64,000 nucleotides of DNA from Pseudomonas sp. FP453 (GTDB taxonomy: Bacteria > Pseudomonadota > Gammaproteobacteria > Pseudomonadales > Pseudomonadaceae), in the NCBI RefSeq assembly GCF_030687495.1, contig NZ_CP117435.1:3848501-3912500 (forward strand), given 5' to 3'. Under the pieces are notes generated by a model. The model was given only the letters and a program-made list of their open reading frames with translations. It was not told the origin of the DNA and did no database searches. Each line of letters begins with the position of its first letter. Position 1 is the stretch's first letter. The position numbers and the translations under genes are program-made. Shown piece by piece: positions 7,380-17,443 of the stretch.

Positions 7380-9776
7380 TTAATGCGTGCTAATTCTTTC
7401 CTTGGAATCAGACTCGCGTTTTTCGTCCTTTGCGACTATCTCGGGAGCCACATCCGGCAAGGGCTCCGGCGCGTATTGCAGCGCAATTTGCAGGACCTCG
7501 TCAATCCATTTAACCGGTTTAATCTGCAGATCCTGCTTGATGTTGTCAGGAATTTCCTTCAAGTCGCGAACATTCTCTTCAGGAATGATCACGGTCTTGA
7601 TACCGCCACGGTGAGCCGCGAGCAATTTCTCTTTCAGGCCACCGATCGCCAATACCTGGCCGCGCAGGGTAATTTCGCCGGTCATGGCGACATCCGCACG
7701 CACAGGAATACCCGTCAATGCCGACACCAGGGCCGTGCACATGCCTACACCGGCGCTAGGGCCATCCTTCGGGGTCGCCCCTTCCGGCATGTGGATGTGG
7801 GTGTCGTGCTTCTCGTGGAAGTCCAGGGGAATCCCCAGGCTCTTGGCGCGGCTGCGCACCACGGTCTGCGCGGCGGTGATGGATTCGACCATCACATCAC
7901 CCAACGAACCGGTCTTGATCAATTGGCCCTTGCCCGGGATCACCGCGGCCTCGATGGTCAGCAACTCGCCGCCCACCTGGGTCCACGCCAGGCCAGTGAC
8001 CTGACCGACTTGATCCTGCTGCTCGGCCAGGCCGTAGCTGAATTTGCGCACGCCGAGGAAGTGCTCCAGGGAGTCGGCCGTGACCTTCACCGAGAAGCGT
8101 TTTTCCAGCGCATGTTCCTTGACCGCCTTGCGGCAGATCTTCGCGATCTGGCGCTCCAGGCCACGCACACCGGCTTCGCGGGTGTAGTAGCGGACGATGT
8201 CGCGGATCGTGCCGACTTCAAATTCGATCTCGCCCTTCTTCAGGCCATTGGCCGAAATCTGCTTGGGCGCGAGGTACTTGACGGCGATGTTGATCTTCTC
8301 GTCTTCGGTGTAACCCGGCAGGCGAATCACTTCCATCCGGTCCAGCAAGGCTGGTGGGATGTTCATGGAGTTGGAGGTGCACAGGAACATTACGTCGGAC
8401 AGGTCGTAGTCGACTTCCAGGTAATGGTCGTTGAAATTGTGGTTCTGCTCGGGGTCGAGCACTTCCAGCAAGGCCGACGCCGGGTCGCCACGCATGTCGC
8501 TGCCCATTTTGTCGATTTCATCGAGCAGGAACAGCGGGTTGCGCACACCCACCTTTGTCATCTTTTGAATCAATCTTCCTGGCATCGAACCGATGTAAGT
8601 ACGGCGATGGCCACGTATTTCCGCTTCATCACGCACGCCGCCGAGGGCCATGCGCACGAATTTGCGGTTGGTCGCGTTGGCGATGGACTCGGCCAGGGAG
8701 GTTTTACCCACACCCGGCGGACCGACCAGGCACAACACCGGACCACGAATCTTCTTCACGCGCTTTTGCACGGCGAGGTATTCGAGGATGCGTTCTTTGA
8801 CTTCTTCGAGGCCATAGTGGTCGGCGTCGAGAATATCTTCGGCACGGGCCAGGTCCAGGCGCACTTTGGTCTGCGCCTTCCACGGCACTTGCACCAGCCA
8901 GTCGATGTAGGAGCGCACCACGGTGGCTTCAGCCGACATCGGCGACATCTGCTTGAGCTTGTTCAGCTCGGCAGTGGCTTTGGTCAGGGCGTCCTTGGGC
9001 AGGCCTGCGGCGTCGATGCGCTTTTTCAGCTCTTCGATTTCGTTGTGGCCGTCCTCGCTGTCGCCGAGTTCTTTCTGAATGGCCTTCATCTGCTCATTCA
9101 GGTAGTACTCGCGCTGGCTGCGCTCCATTTGCTTCTTCACACGACCACGGATGCGCTTTTCAACCTGCAGCAGGTCGATTTCGGCATCCAGCAGCGCCAA
9201 CACGTGTTCAACACGGGTGGACAGGTCGATGATTTCGAGAATGTCCTGCTTCTGCTCGATTTTCAACGCCATGTGCGCGGCCATGGTATCGACCAGGCGA
9301 CTTGGCTCATCAATGCTGTTGAGGGAGGACAGGACTTCAGCCGGGACTTTCTTGCCCAACTGCACATACTGCTCGAACTGCGAGAGCAGGCTGCGTACAA
9401 AGACTTCGGACTCGCGCTCTGGGGCTTCGACTTCCTCGATCAGCGCCACTTCCGCACGCAGGTGACCGTCCACCTCCATGAAGCGCTCGACCGCGCCGCG
9501 CTGCTCGCCTTCCACCAGCACCTTGACGGTGCCATCAGGCAGCTTGAGCAATTGCAGGACAGTGGCAATGGTGCCGACACGATACAGGGCGTCTTCGCCT
9601 GGATCATCATCAGCAGGATTCTTCTGGGCCAACAGCAGGATCTGCTTGTCGCCCGTCATCGCTGCCTCAAGGGCTTCGATAGACTTCTCGCGCCCCACGA
9701 ACAGCGGGATAACCATGTGCGGATAGACGACGACATCACGCAACGGCAGGAGAGGCAATTCAATGGTGGTCTTCAT
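7380..9776 (-). CDS. lon: ATP-dependent serine protease Lon
   Basis: 798 residues from the ATG at 9774-9776 (MKTTIELPLLPLRDVVVYP), with GAGGCG upstream. Domains in order: the N-terminal LON substrate-recognition domain (about 1-200), the AAA+ module with Walker A GPPGVGKTS and Walker B LFLLDEIDKM, and the protease domain with the catalytic Ser in PKDGPSAGVGM and Lys in GGLKEKLLAA. It degrades misfolded proteins and short-lived regulators in the cytoplasm. A heat-shock-type promoter precedes it. A longer frame to 9851 lacks a comparable start. Confidence 0.98.
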   Translation of the reverse strand: MKTTIELPLLPLRDVVVYPHMVIPLFVGREKSIEALEAAMTGDKQILLLAQKNPADDDPGEDALYRVGTIATVLQLLKLPDGTVKVLVEGEQRGAVERFMEVDGHLRAEVALIEEVEAPERESEVFVRSLLSQFEQYVQLGKKVPAEVLSSLNSIDEPSRLVDTMAAHMALKIEQKQDILEIIDLSTRVEHVLALLDAEIDLLQVEKRIRGRVKKQMERSQREYYLNEQMKAIQKELGDSEDGHNEIEELKKRIDAAGLPKDALTKATAELNKLKQMSPMSAEATVVRSYIDWLVQVPWKAQTKVRLDLARAEDILDADHYGLEEVKERILEYLAVQKRVKKIRGPVLCLVGPPGVGKTSLAESIANATNRKFVRMALGGVRDEAEIRGHRRTYIGSMPGRLIQKMTKVGVRNPLFLLDEIDKMGSDMRGDPASALLEVLDPEQNHNFNDHYLEVDYDLSDVMFLCTSNSMNIPPALLDRMEVIRLPGYTEDEKINIAVKYLAPKQISANGLKKGEIEFEVGTIRDIVRYYTREAGVRGLERQIAKICRKAVKEHALEKRFSVKVTADSLEHFLGVRKFSYGLAEQQDQVGQVTGLAWTQVGGELLTIEAAVIPGKGQLIKTGSLGDVMVESITAAQTVVRSRAKSLGIPLDFHEKHDTHIHMPEGATPKDGPSAGVGMCTALVSALTGIPVRADVAMTGEITLRGQVLAIGGLKEKLLAAHRGGIKTVIIPEENVRDLKEIPDNIKQDLQIKPVKWIDEVLQIALQYAPEPLPDVAPEIVAKDEKRESDSKERISTH

Positions 9777-9817
9777 GATTTCGCCTCTATGACAGATGAA
9801 AAATAAGCTTGAAGCCA

Positions 9818-9846
9818 AGATGGGGGCTGCTTGCGAAAAAAACAAG
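9818..9846 (-). promoter_or_regulatory. Sigma32 (RpoH) type promoter of lon
   Basis: On the minus strand CTTGTTT is followed after 14 nt by CCCCATCT, close to the heat-shock consensus CTTGAAA-N13-15-CCCCATnT. It ends about 42 nt before the lon start codon. Confidence 0.7.
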
Positions 9847-9896
9847 CTCAATGCCAGCAGTTAAACGCAGGAAAAATCCCACTGCTAAAACTCACC

Positions 9897-9932
9897 CAAA
9901 AAAACAAAGGGGCCCCTAGAGGCCCCTTGTTT
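9897..9932 (-). terminator. Rho-independent terminator of clpX
   Basis: An ACAAGGGGCC/GGCCCC(T)TTGT stem is followed on the minus strand by a run of seven T, just after the clpX stop. Confidence 0.9.
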
Positions 9933-9952
9933 GCAAAGCAACTGCCAAACGC

Positions 9953-11236
9953 TTACGCGTCGGGCGCAGCCTTGGCAGCCGGCTCACTGTTTTCGTAGAT
10001 ATACAGTGGCTTGGACTTGCCTTCTATGACGCTTTCGTCGATCACCACTTTACTCACCTCGGACTGCGAGGGGATTTCGTACATGGTGTCGAGCAATACG
10101 CCTTCGAGGATCGAACGCAGGCCACGTGCACCGGTCTTGCGCTCCAGTGCCCGCTTGGCCACCGATTTGAGCGCGTCGGTACGGAACTCGAGGTCCACGC
10201 CTTCCATTTCGAACAGCTTCGCGTATTGCTTGGTCAGGGCGTTCTTCGGCTCGGTGAGGATCTGAATCAGAGCAGCCTCATCCAGCTCGTCCAACGTCGC
10301 CAGGACCGGCAGACGGCCAACGAATTCCGGGATCAGACCGAACTTGACCAGATCGTCAGGCTCGACTTCACGCAGGGACTCGCCCACCTTCTTGCCTTCT
10401 TCCTTGCTGCGTACTTCCGCGCCGAAACCAATGCCGCCACGGGTAGAACGCTGCTGGATAACCTTTTCGAGACCGGAGAACGCGCCACCACAGATAAACA
10501 GGATGTTACGCGTATCGACCTGCAGGAATTCCTGCTGCGGGTGCTTGCGGCCGCCTTGTGGCGGTACGGAAGCGACCGTGCCTTCGATCAGTTTCAACAG
10601 GGCTTGCTGCACGCCTTCACCGGAAACGTCCCGGGTGATCGACGGGTTGTCGGACTTGCGCGAGATCTTGTCGATTTCGTCGATGTAGACAATACCCATC
10701 TGGGCCTTCTCTACGTCGTAGTCACACTTCTGCAGCAGTTTCTGAATGATGTTCTCGACGTCTTCACCCACGTAGCCAGCCTCGGTGAGGGTGGTGGCGT
10801 CGGCGATGGTGAACGGAACGTTCAGCAGGCGAGCGAGGGTTTCTGCAAGCAGGGTTTTACCCGAGCCTGTAGGACCGATCAGCAAGATGTTGCTCTTGCC
10901 GAGTTCAACTTCGTCGCCTTTCTTGTCACGCTGGTTCAAGCGCTTGTAGTGGTTGTACACCGCTACGGCCAGAACCTTCTTTGCACGCTCTTGACCAATC
11001 ACATACTGATCAAGGATGCCGCTGATTTCTTTAGGCGAAGGCAATTTATGCGCACTGCTCTCGGCCTGGGCTTCCTGCACCTCCTCGCGGATGATGTCAT
11101 TGCACAGGTCGACGCACTCGTCGCAGATAAACACCGAGGGGCCGGCAATCAACTTGCGCACTTCATGCTGGCTTTTGCCGCAGAAGGAGCAATAGAGCAG
11201 CTTGCCGTTGTCCTCGCCGTTGCGGGTGTCAGTCAT
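9953..11236 (-). CDS. clpX: ATP-dependent Clp protease ATP-binding subunit ClpX
   Basis: 427 residues from the ATG at 11234-11236 ([20 protein letters not shown]). The N-terminal zinc domain has four Cys (CSFCGKSQ and CDECVDLC). The AAA+ domain carries GPTGSGKT, and the IGFGAEV region with its ClpP-contact loop is intact. ClpX unfolds substrates and feeds them to ClpP, whose gene lies immediately upstream in the same orientation. An in-frame extension to 11269 is possible but unlike the family. Confidence 0.98.
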   Translation of the reverse strand: MTDTRNGEDNGKLLYCSFCGKSQHEVRKLIAGPSVFICDECVDLCNDIIREEVQEAQAESSAHKLPSPKEISGILDQYVIGQERAKKVLAVAVYNHYKRLNQRDKKGDEVELGKSNILLIGPTGSGKTLLAETLARLLNVPFTIADATTLTEAGYVGEDVENIIQKLLQKCDYDVEKAQMGIVYIDEIDKISRKSDNPSITRDVSGEGVQQALLKLIEGTVASVPPQGGRKHPQQEFLQVDTRNILFICGGAFSGLEKVIQQRSTRGGIGFGAEVRSKEEGKKVGESLREVEPDDLVKFGLIPEFVGRLPVLATLDELDEAALIQILTEPKNALTKQYAKLFEMEGVDLEFRTDALKSVAKRALERKTGARGLRSILEGVLLDTMYEIPSQSEVSKVVIDESVIEGKSKPLYIYENSEPAAKAAPDA

Positions 11237-11284
11237 TCGTTCGATCCAAATCCGATAGGCTTGCAACACAAGATGAAGGCTTAT

Positions 11285-11304
11285 GCGGGCTTTTTCAAGC
11301 CCGC
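11285..11304 (-). terminator. Hairpin between clpP and clpX
   Basis: GCGGGCTT/AAGCCCGC stem without a good T run on the minus strand. It probably attenuates or stabilises the clpP transcript rather than fully separating clpP from clpX. Confidence 0.45.
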
Positions 11305-11348
11305 AAGTGGTCGGACATGCCGACCAGCCCTATTTTGAGCGGCTTATA

Positions 11349-11984
11349 TTAAGCGGGGCGCTTGTCGATCACAGCGTCGATCAACCCGTAATCACGTGCG
11401 GCTTCGGCGCTCATGAAGTTGTCACGGTTGGTGTCGCGCTCGATTTCTTCCAAGGTGCGACCGCTGTGCTTGGCCATCAGCGTGTTGAGACGCTCACGAA
11501 TAAAGAGGATTTCCTTGGCGTGAATCTCGATGTCCGATGCCTGGCCCTGGAAACCGCCCAGTGGCTGGTGAATCATCACACGCGAGTTAGGCAGGCAGAA
11601 ACGCTTGCCCTCGGCACCTGCGGTCAGCAGGAATGCGCCCATGCTGCAGGCCTGGCCGATACAGGTGGTCGACACGTTGGGCTTGATGAACTGCATGGTG
11701 TCGTAGATCGACATGCCCGCCGTTACCGAACCGCCTGGAGAGTTGATGTAGAGATGGATGTCCTTGTCCGGGTTTTCCGCTTCAAGGAACAGCAGTTGCG
11801 CACAGATCAGGTTGGCCATGTAGTCCTCTACAGGGCCGACCAGGAAAATCACTCGCTCCTTGAGAAGACGCGAGTAGATGTCATAGGCGCGCTCGCCACG
11901 AGCAGACTGCTCGACAACCATCGGGACCAGGCCGCCAGCGGCCTGGATATCAGAGTTCTGCTGAATATAGGAATTACGGAACAT
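11349..11984 (-). CDS. clpP: ATP-dependent Clp protease proteolytic subunit ClpP
   Basis: 211 residues. The catalytic triad is visible: Ser in GQACSMGAF, His in VMIHQPLGG and Asp in [25 protein letters not shown] is the conserved oxyanion region. ClpP forms a 14-mer chamber fed by ClpX. It sits between tig and clpX on one strand, a universal arrangement in gammaproteobacteria. A short propeptide upstream of [12 protein letters not shown] is expected to be cleaved. Confidence 0.98.
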   Translation of the reverse strand: MFRNSYIQQNSDIQAAGGLVPMVVEQSARGERAYDIYSRLLKERVIFLVGPVEDYMANLICAQLLFLEAENPDKDIHLYINSPGGSVTAGMSIYDTMQFIKPNVSTTCIGQACSMGAFLLTAGAEGKRFCLPNSRVMIHQPLGGFQGQASDIEIHAKEILFIRERLNTLMAKHSGRTLEEIERDTNRDNFMSAEAARDYGLIDAVIDKRPA

Positions 11985-12025
11985 GCTCTGCAGTTACTCC
12001 CAAATAGTCATGTCTTGAAAACGCA

Positions 12026-12050
12026 TAAGCCAGCGCGAGGCTGGCTTATG
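12026..12050 (-). terminator. Hairpin between tig and clpP
   Basis: ATAAGCCAGC/GCTGGCTTAT is a strong stem, followed on the minus strand by GCGTTTTC. It may partly terminate tig transcripts. Confidence 0.55.
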
Positions 12051-12075
12051 GTTGTATTTCCAACGAGTTGGACAA

Positions 12076-13386
12076 TCAGTCGGCTTGTGCTGCTTCCGCC
12101 GGTTTGACTGCTTCTTCGTAAGAGACCGCTTTATCGGTCACCTTAGCCTTCTGCAGAACAGTATCCACAACTTGTTCTTCCAGCACAACCGAACGTACTT
12201 CGTTCAGCTGCTGGTCGTTCTTGTAGTACCAAGCCACGACCTGCTCAGGCTCCTGGTAGGCCGAAGCCATTTCCTGGATCATTTCGCGAACGCGGTCTTC
12301 GTCAGGCTTGAGGTCGAACTGCTCAACCACTTTGGCCACGACCAGACCCAGTACAACGCGGCGCTTGGCTTGTTCTTCGAACAGCTCGGCCGGCAGTTGG
12401 TCAGGCTTGATGTTGCCACCGAACTGCTGAACCGCTTGCACGCGCAGGCGATCCACTTCGTTGGACAGCAAGGCCTTAGGCACTTCGATCGGGTTGGCAG
12501 CCAGCAGGCCGTCCATTACCTGGTTCTTCACCTTGGATTTGATCGCCTGGCGCAGCTCGCGCTCCATGTTCTTGCGAACTTCGGTGCGGAAACCTTCCAG
12601 GGTCGCTTCCTTGATACCGAATTGAGCGAAGAACTCTTCGTTCAGCTCTGGCAGCTTAGGCTCGGAAACGCTGTTGACAGTCACGGTGAACTCGGCGGCT
12701 TTGCCAGCCAGGTCCAGGTTCTGGTAGTCAGCAGGGAAAGTCAGGTTCAGAACGCGCTCTTCGCCGGCTTTGGCGCCAACCAGGCCGTCTTCGAAGCCAG
12801 GGATCATGCGGTTGGAACCCAGCACCAGCTGAGTACCCTTGGCGGAGCCGCCAGCGAATACTTCGCCGTCAACCTTGCCTACGAAATCGATGTTCAGTTG
12901 GTCTTCGTTCTGAGCGGCGCGATCGGTCACTTCAAAACGGGTGTTCTGCTTGCGCAGGATTTCCAGCATGTTGTCCAGGTCGGCATCCGCCACGTCAGCG
13001 CTCAGGCGCTCTACGGCGATACCTTCGAAACCGGCAACTTCGAACTCTGGGAACACTTCGAATACGGCAACGTATTCCAGGTCTTTGCCAGCTTCCAGGG
13101 ACTTTGGCTCGATGGAAGGCGAGCCAGCTGGCTTCAGGTTCTGCGCTTCTACGGCTTCGTAGAAGGAAGCCTGGATCACGTCACCCACAGCGTCCTGGCG
13201 CGCATCGGCACCAAAACGACGCTTGATTTCGCTCATCGGCACTTTGCCTGGACGGAAACCAGCGATCTTGGCCTTCTGGGCAGTCTGCTGCAGACGCTTG
13301 TTGACCGCAGTCTCAACACGCTCTGCCGGCACGGAAATGCTCAGGCGGCGCTCGATAGCAGTAGTATTTTCAACAGAAACTTGCAT
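12076..13386 (-). CDS. tig: Trigger factor, ribosome-associated chaperone and PPIase
   Basis: 436 residues from the ATG at 13384-13386 ([14 protein letters not shown]) with GAGGAA upstream. The ribosome-docking signature GFRPGKVP lies near residue 45, the FKBP-like PPIase domain at about 150-245 ([15 protein letters not shown], split as [14 protein letters not shown]), and the helical C-terminal chaperone cradle after that. It binds nascent chains at the exit tunnel. The first gene of the tig-clpP-clpX-lon-hupB-ppiD series. Confidence 0.98.
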   Translation of the reverse strand: MQVSVENTTAIERRLSISVPAERVETAVNKRLQQTAQKAKIAGFRPGKVPMSEIKRRFGADARQDAVGDVIQASFYEAVEAQNLKPAGSPSIEPKSLEAGKDLEYVAVFEVFPEFEVAGFEGIAVERLSADVADADLDNMLEILRKQNTRFEVTDRAAQNEDQLNIDFVGKVDGEVFAGGSAKGTQLVLGSNRMIPGFEDGLVGAKAGEERVLNLTFPADYQNLDLAGKAAEFTVTVNSVSEPKLPELNEEFFAQFGIKEATLEGFRTEVRKNMERELRQAIKSKVKNQVMDGLLAANPIEVPKALLSNEVDRLRVQAVQQFGGNIKPDQLPAELFEEQAKRRVVLGLVVAKVVEQFDLKPDEDRVREMIQEMASAYQEPEQVVAWYYKNDQQLNEVRSVVLEEQVVDTVLQKAKVTDKAVSYEEAVKPAEAAQAD

Positions 13387-13745
13387 GGATATTCCTCGTT
13401 GCACAGACGTTAGCCGGCCATTTCCGACCCCAATCAAGGGCATGCATTCTAGAGGGTCAAACTCAAGAAGTCACCCCGCTGGAAATATGCCCGAAAACAG
13501 CCGGCAATTTATCGGTACGAAGGCACGGATGCACCTCGCCCCGCTGACAAATACATCCCATCACGCCAGGGCTCTGCGCCGCCCCTTCTATATATAGAAG
13601 AGATCGTCATTCATCGCCCTGACGGCCCACCCCGCAAGGAGGGCTGGCAGGCAGCGCAGCATCATCGAGACACATAAATACGATGAAGCGCCCTAGCCTT
13701 GCGACCCAGAACCTGCAGCCGCCGAAAATCTGCACCGCTAAAACC
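13387..13745. other. Upstream region of tig, no gene seen
   Basis: About 360 bp without a convincing gene. It holds the tig promoter region and a perfect 16-bp palindrome CTTCTATATATAGAAG at 13585-13600, whose TATATA could be part of a -10 element or an operator. Short frames here have no RBS or family resemblance. Confidence 0.4.
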
Positions 13746-13780
13746 AAAAAAGGCGCCAGACTGTTAAATCTGGCGCCTTT
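13746..13780 (-). terminator. Terminator of the tRNA cluster
   Basis: AAGGCGCCAGA/TCTGGCGCCTT stem followed on the minus strand by TTTTTT, directly after the last tRNA-His. Confidence 0.88.
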
Positions 13781-13786
13781 CGAATA

Positions 13787-13862
13787 TGGGGTGGACGAAG
13801 GGGATCGAACCCTCGACAACGGGAGTCACAATCCCGTGCTCTACCAACTGAGCTACGCCCAC
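13787..13862 (-). tRNA. tRNA-His (anticodon GTG), copy 2
   Basis: On the minus strand it starts GTGGGCGTAGCTCAG, has the anticodon loop TTGTGAC with GTG, a T arm GGTTCGATCC, and ends with an encoded CCA after discriminator C. A G at 13863 could supply the G-1 typical of tRNA-His. Identical in sequence to the copy at 14084. Confidence 0.97.
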
Positions 13863-13941
13863 CATATTGCATTAACAAAGAACTCAAACATCTTCTTTGT
13901 TGAACCTCACCTCACCTTGCGGCAGGGCGACGCCTTGAAAT

Positions 13942-14026
13942 TGGTGCGGATGAAGAGACTCGAACTCTTACGCCTCGCGGCGCTGGAACCTAAATCCAGT
14001 GTGTCTACCAATTCCACCACATCCGC
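13942..14026 (-). tRNA. tRNA-Leu (anticodon TAG)
   Basis: 85 nt with encoded CCA. Acceptor GCGGATG pairs with CATCCGC; the anticodon stem CTGGA/TCCAG encloses TTTAGGT, giving TAG. The long variable arm expected of tRNA-Leu is present. Confidence 0.97.
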
Positions 14027-14044
14027 GCTTGAAGCTCTTAAAGC

Positions 14045-14076
14045 AAAGGCGCCAGACGTTTAATCTGGCGCCTTTT
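14045..14076 (-). terminator. Terminator-like hairpin inside the tRNA cluster
   Basis: AAAGGCGCCAGA/TCTGGCGCCTTT stem, nearly the same as the one after the second tRNA-His. The T run on the minus strand is broken (TTTGCTTT), so read-through into tRNA-Leu is likely. It looks like part of a duplicated tRNA-His plus hairpin unit. Confidence 0.6.
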
Positions 14077-14083
14077 CAGAATA

Positions 14084-14159
14084 TGGGGTGGACGAAGGGG
14101 ATCGAACCCTCGACAACGGGAGTCACAATCCCGTGCTCTACCAACTGAGCTACGCCCAC
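14084..14159 (-). tRNA. tRNA-His (anticodon GTG), copy 1
   Basis: 76 nt, identical to the copy at 13787, including the encoded CCA. The following hairpin is also shared, which indicates a tandem duplication around tRNA-Leu. Confidence 0.97.
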
Positions 14160-14191
14160 CATCTAACGCTACTTGTGCCAAAGCTGCCTAA

Positions 14192-14268
14192 TGGCGCACC
14201 CGGCAGGACTCGAACCTGCGACCATCCGCTTAGAAGGCGGATGCTCTATCCAGCTGAGCTACGGGCGC
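14192..14268 (-). tRNA. tRNA-Arg (anticodon TCT)
   Basis: 77 nt with encoded CCA. Acceptor GCGCCCG pairs with CGGGTGC; anticodon stem TCCGC/GCGGA encloses CTTCTAA, giving TCT. It is the first tRNA after the promoter at 14387. Confidence 0.97.
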
Positions 14269-14386
14269 CTTATTAATCTGTACTCTTGGAGGATTACAAA
14301 CTAAGTGCTTCCAGCCTTGCAGAACAACACTCTATTCTGCTCGACCTTCTTAACCAGTGCTAGGCTGTGCCCGACAAGTGCGACGA

Positions 14387-14415
14387 ATAGTATAGACGCC
14401 TCGGAAAGCCGTCAA
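14387..14415 (-). promoter_or_regulatory. Sigma70 promoter of the tRNA cluster
   Basis: Minus-strand TTGACG, 17-bp spacer, TACTAT, followed by a GC-containing discriminator (TCGTCGCAC) as in stringently controlled stable-RNA promoters. The upstream side is A/T-rich (TTTTTTTCAAAAAA), like an UP element. Confidence 0.7.
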
Positions 14416-14547
14416 ATCTTTTTTGAAAAAAATTCATTTTATTTAAGGGGTTAGGGCAATTTGCAGACCAAGCGCCTTTGCCCTCACGCCGTGGCATGCG
14501 AGAATGCGCGCACATTTCTTCCCCCTCTCGATGGTTAATCACGCGTA

Positions 14548-15402
14548 ATGACTGCACAACTTATCGACGGCAAATCAATCGCCGCCAGCCTGCGCCAGCA
14601 GATCGCCAAACGAGTCACCGAGCGTAGCCAGCAAGGCCTGCGCACGCCTGGCCTCGCGGTGATCCTGGTCGGCAGCGATCCTGCCTCTCAGGTTTATGTC
14701 TCGCACAAGCGTAAAGACTGTGAAGAGGTCGGCTTTATCTCCAAGGCCTACGACTTGCCTTCCGACACCACCCAACAGGCCCTGACCGACCTGATCGACA
14801 GCCTGAACGACGATCCGGCCATCGACGGCATCCTGTTGCAATTGCCGCTGCCCGAGCACCTCGATGCCTCCAAGTTGCTGGAGCGTATCCGCCCGGACAA
14901 GGACGTTGACGGCTTCCACCCTTATAACGTCGGCCGCCTCGCACAGCGCATCCCACTGCTGCGCCCCTGCACGCCTAAAGGCATCATGACCTTGCTGGAA
15001 AGCACCGGCGTCGATCTGTACGGCCTTGACGCCGTGGTGGTCGGCGCGTCCAACATTGTCGGGCGCCCGATGGCCATGGAGCTGCTGCTGGCCGGCTGCA
15101 CCGTCACCGTCACCCACCGTTTTACCAAAGACCTCGCCGGCCACGTCGGCCGCGCCGACCTGGTAGTGGTTGCCGCCGGCAAGCCGGGCCTGGTGAAAGG
15201 TGAGTGGATCAAGGAAGGCGCCATCGTCATCGACGTCGGCATCAACCGCCAGGAAGACGGCAAGCTGGTCGGCGACGTGGTGTACGAAACCGCCCTGCCC
15301 CGTGCCGGCTGGATCACACCAGTACCAGGTGGCGTAGGCCCGATGACCCGCGCCTGCCTGCTGGAAAACACGCTGTACGCGGCAGAAACGCTGCACGACT
15401 GA
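14548..15402 (+). CDS. folD: Bifunctional methylenetetrahydrofolate dehydrogenase / cyclohydrolase FolD
   Basis: 284 residues. The conserved [14 protein letters not shown] carries the catalytic Lys, followed by [11 protein letters not shown] and [15 protein letters not shown]. The Rossmann motif [15 protein letters not shown] and the C-terminal [13 protein letters not shown] are all intact. It interconverts 5,10-methylene-THF and 10-formyl-THF in the cytoplasm for one-carbon supply. It is divergent from the tRNA cluster and ends in a strong terminator. Confidence 0.98.
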   Translation: MTAQLIDGKSIAASLRQQIAKRVTERSQQGLRTPGLAVILVGSDPASQVYVSHKRKDCEEVGFISKAYDLPSDTTQQALTDLIDSLNDDPAIDGILLQLPLPEHLDASKLLERIRPDKDVDGFHPYNVGRLAQRIPLLRPCTPKGIMTLLESTGVDLYGLDAVVVGASNIVGRPMAMELLLAGCTVTVTHRFTKDLAGHVGRADLVVVAAGKPGLVKGEWIKEGAIVIDVGINRQEDGKLVGDVVYETALPRAGWITPVPGGVGPMTRACLLENTLYAAETLHD

Positions 15403-15417
15403 CAACCCGCAGCCATG

Positions 15418-15449
15418 AAAAAGCCCTGCATTCACGCAGGGCTTTTTTA
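15418..15449 (+). terminator. Rho-independent terminator of folD
   Basis: AAAAAGCCCTGC/GCAGGGCTTTTTT stem and T run, 16 nt after the folD stop; it can also act on the converging hydrolase transcript. Confidence 0.92.
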
Positions 15450-15484
15450 TGGCCGGCAGAAAACCCGCCACGACACCCCCAAGA

Positions 15485-16180
15485 TCAGGCGTTCGAAGCA
15501 GCGACCGCAGCCTCATCAATAAACGCGGCCACCTCGGCGGGCTTGGTTGCCAGCGAAGCATGGCTGGTCGCCAAGGTGATCGTGCCCCGGGAATTGAGCC
15601 TTGCCGCCATCAACCGCTGGTTTTCAGGATGAATCATCCGGTCGTCGCTGGACACTTGATACCAGGACGGTTTCTTCTTCCAGGCAGGCGCCGTGACCGT
15701 ATCGCCAAACGTGCTGGCAAGCGGTGCCTTTTGCGTCACCGCCATCACCAACGCCTCGTCGGCAGACAGGTCCTGGCAGAAGCTCTCATGGTATTTGCCC
15801 TGCTTTACCCACAGATACCCGTCACTGTCGGGTTCAAGGTTCGCTACCGCCTGGGGCGGGTTGCGCTGGGTGATCTCGCCCGGGCTCTCCCCGGCATCCG
15901 GGGCGAAGGCCGCTATGTAGACCAGGCCGATGACATTGGGTTGGTCGCCCGCTTCAGTAATGACCGCGCCACCATACGAATGACCCACCAGCAGTACAGG
16001 CCCTTTTTCCTGGGCAATCATTTTGCGCGTACGTTCAGCATCGTCGGCCAGTGAGGTCAGCGGCATCTCGACCGCACGCATGGCGTAACCCTTGCGATTC
16101 AACTCGACAATCACTTTGCCCCAGTGCGCCGCACCACCCCAAAACCCGTGAACAAGCAAAATCGTCGGTTTATTACTCAT
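15485..16180 (-). CDS. Alpha/beta-fold hydrolase
   Basis: 231 residues from the ATG at 16178-16180 (MSNKPTILLVHGFWGGAAHW). The oxyanion HG motif, the nucleophile elbow GHSYGG, and a late His (ATSHASL) that can complete the triad are visible. It resembles the secreted/esterase-like 'alpha/beta hydrolase' proteins of pseudomonads of 230-260 residues (the Tyr-rich WYQVSSDDRMIHPENQ region is typical). No signal peptide with this start; the 33-residue in-frame extension to 16279 has no RBS. Substrate unknown. Confidence 0.85.
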   Translation of the reverse strand: MSNKPTILLVHGFWGGAAHWGKVIVELNRKGYAMRAVEMPLTSLADDAERTRKMIAQEKGPVLLVGHSYGGAVITEAGDQPNVIGLVYIAAFAPDAGESPGEITQRNPPQAVANLEPDSDGYLWVKQGKYHESFCQDLSADEALVMAVTQKAPLASTFGDTVTAPAWKKKPSWYQVSSDDRMIHPENQRLMAARLNSRGTITLATSHASLATKPAEVAAFIDEAAVAASNA

Positions 16181-16499
16181 TGCTGGAACTCCGCGGTCAG
16201 TGAAGAGGGTCCGCAGAGTGAAACCGTGCCCAACCATGACTTCAGGCACCCGACTGCAGATGTGTTCTGGTGTGTTCATTAAAGCTCAAACAGGTGCGAT
16301 TGCATGTGTCGAGAACCGCCAACCTGACTGCACATTCCCAGTCGGTACAAAATCGCTACAAACCCTACCAATCATCGGCTTAGGCCCTTTATTTAAAGGC
16401 TCTCTATCACTTTCTGATCCATACTCATAAAATGTAACGGCATTTGTCAAAAAACCCGTTTACCAACGGTATTTCCTTACTTTTAGCGAGTTCATCCGC
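16181..16499. other. Intergenic region before pbpG, no gene seen
   Basis: 319 bp between divergent genes with a locally AT-rich part (16380-16490). It should carry promoters for both, but I could not settle on clear -35/-10 boxes. Confidence 0.3.
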
Positions 16500-17423
16500 G
16501 TGAAAATTCGTCTCTCTATCGCCAGCCTATTTTTTGCACTTACAGGCACCTTCGCCCACGCCGCCGAAACCACTCAGGCCCCGCGTGACACGTCCAAACT
16601 GCAAATTGCCTCCGGCAGCGCCATGCTGGTGGACTTGCAGACCAACAAGGTCATCTACTCCAGCAACCCCGACGTGGTAGTACCCATCGCTTCGGTGAGC
16701 AAACTGATGACCGGTTTGATCGTGCTCGAAGCCAAGCAGAACATGGACGAGTACATCGACATCAACATCAAGGACACGCCGGAAATGAAAGGCGTGTTCT
16801 CCCGCGTGAAGATCGGCAGCGAAATGCCGCGTAAAGAAATGCTGCTGATCGCCCTGATGTCCTCGGAAAACCGCGCCGCCGCCAGCCTGGCCCACCACTA
16901 CCCGGGCGGCTACCCGGCGTTTATCGCGGCGATGAACGCCAAGGCCAAGGCGCTGGGCATGACCAGCACCCACTATGTAGAGCCCACCGGCCTGTCGATC
17001 CACAACGTGTCCACCGCCCGTGACCTCAGCAAGCTGCTGGCCGCCGCGCGTCATTACCCGTTGCTGAGCCAACTGAGCACCACCAAGGAAAAGACGGTTT
17101 CGTTCCGCAAACCCAACTACACCCTGGGTTTCTCCAACACTGATCACCTGATCAACCGCGCCAACTGGGATATCAAGCTGACCAAGACCGGCTTCACCAA
17201 CCAGGCCGGCCACTGCCTGGTGCTGGTGACCAGCATGGGCAATCGTCCGGTGTCGCTGGTGATCCTCGATGCCTTCGGCAAATTCACCCACTTCGCCGAT
17301 GCCGGGCGGATTCGCAATTGGGTCGAGACCGGCAAGAGCGGTTCGGTGCCGGATGTGGCGTTGCGCTACAAGGCTGACAAGAACCTGAAGAATCGGCCGA
17401 ACGCGGCAGAAGTGCGCCGCTAA
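16500..17423 (+). CDS. pbpG: D-alanyl-D-alanine endopeptidase PbpG (PBP7)
   Basis: 307 residues from a GTG start, with a signal peptide ending FAHAAET (cleavage near residue 21). The penicillin-binding motifs are SVSK (Ser65-Lys68), SEN (Ser122-Asn124) and TKTGFT. It is a periplasmic low-molecular-mass PBP that cuts D-Ala-mDAP cross-links during murein remodelling. The length is typical of PBP7 and it lacks the C-terminal amphipathic anchor of PBP5. Confidence 0.95.
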   Translation: MKIRLSIASLFFALTGTFAHAAETTQAPRDTSKLQIASGSAMLVDLQTNKVIYSSNPDVVVPIASVSKLMTGLIVLEAKQNMDEYIDINIKDTPEMKGVFSRVKIGSEMPRKEMLLIALMSSENRAAASLAHHYPGGYPAFIAAMNAKAKALGMTSTHYVEPTGLSIHNVSTARDLSKLLAAARHYPLLSQLSTTKEKTVSFRKPNYTLGFSNTDHLINRANWDIKLTKTGFTNQAGHCLVLVTSMGNRPVSLVILDAFGKFTHFADAGRIRNWVETGKSGSVPDVALRYKADKNLKNRPNAAEVRR

Positions 17424-17443
17424 AAGAAAGTGGGAGCTGCTTT

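Noticed and set aside
7383..9806. 807-codon plus-strand frame
   Set aside because: Antisense of lon, open only because of GC-biased codon use.
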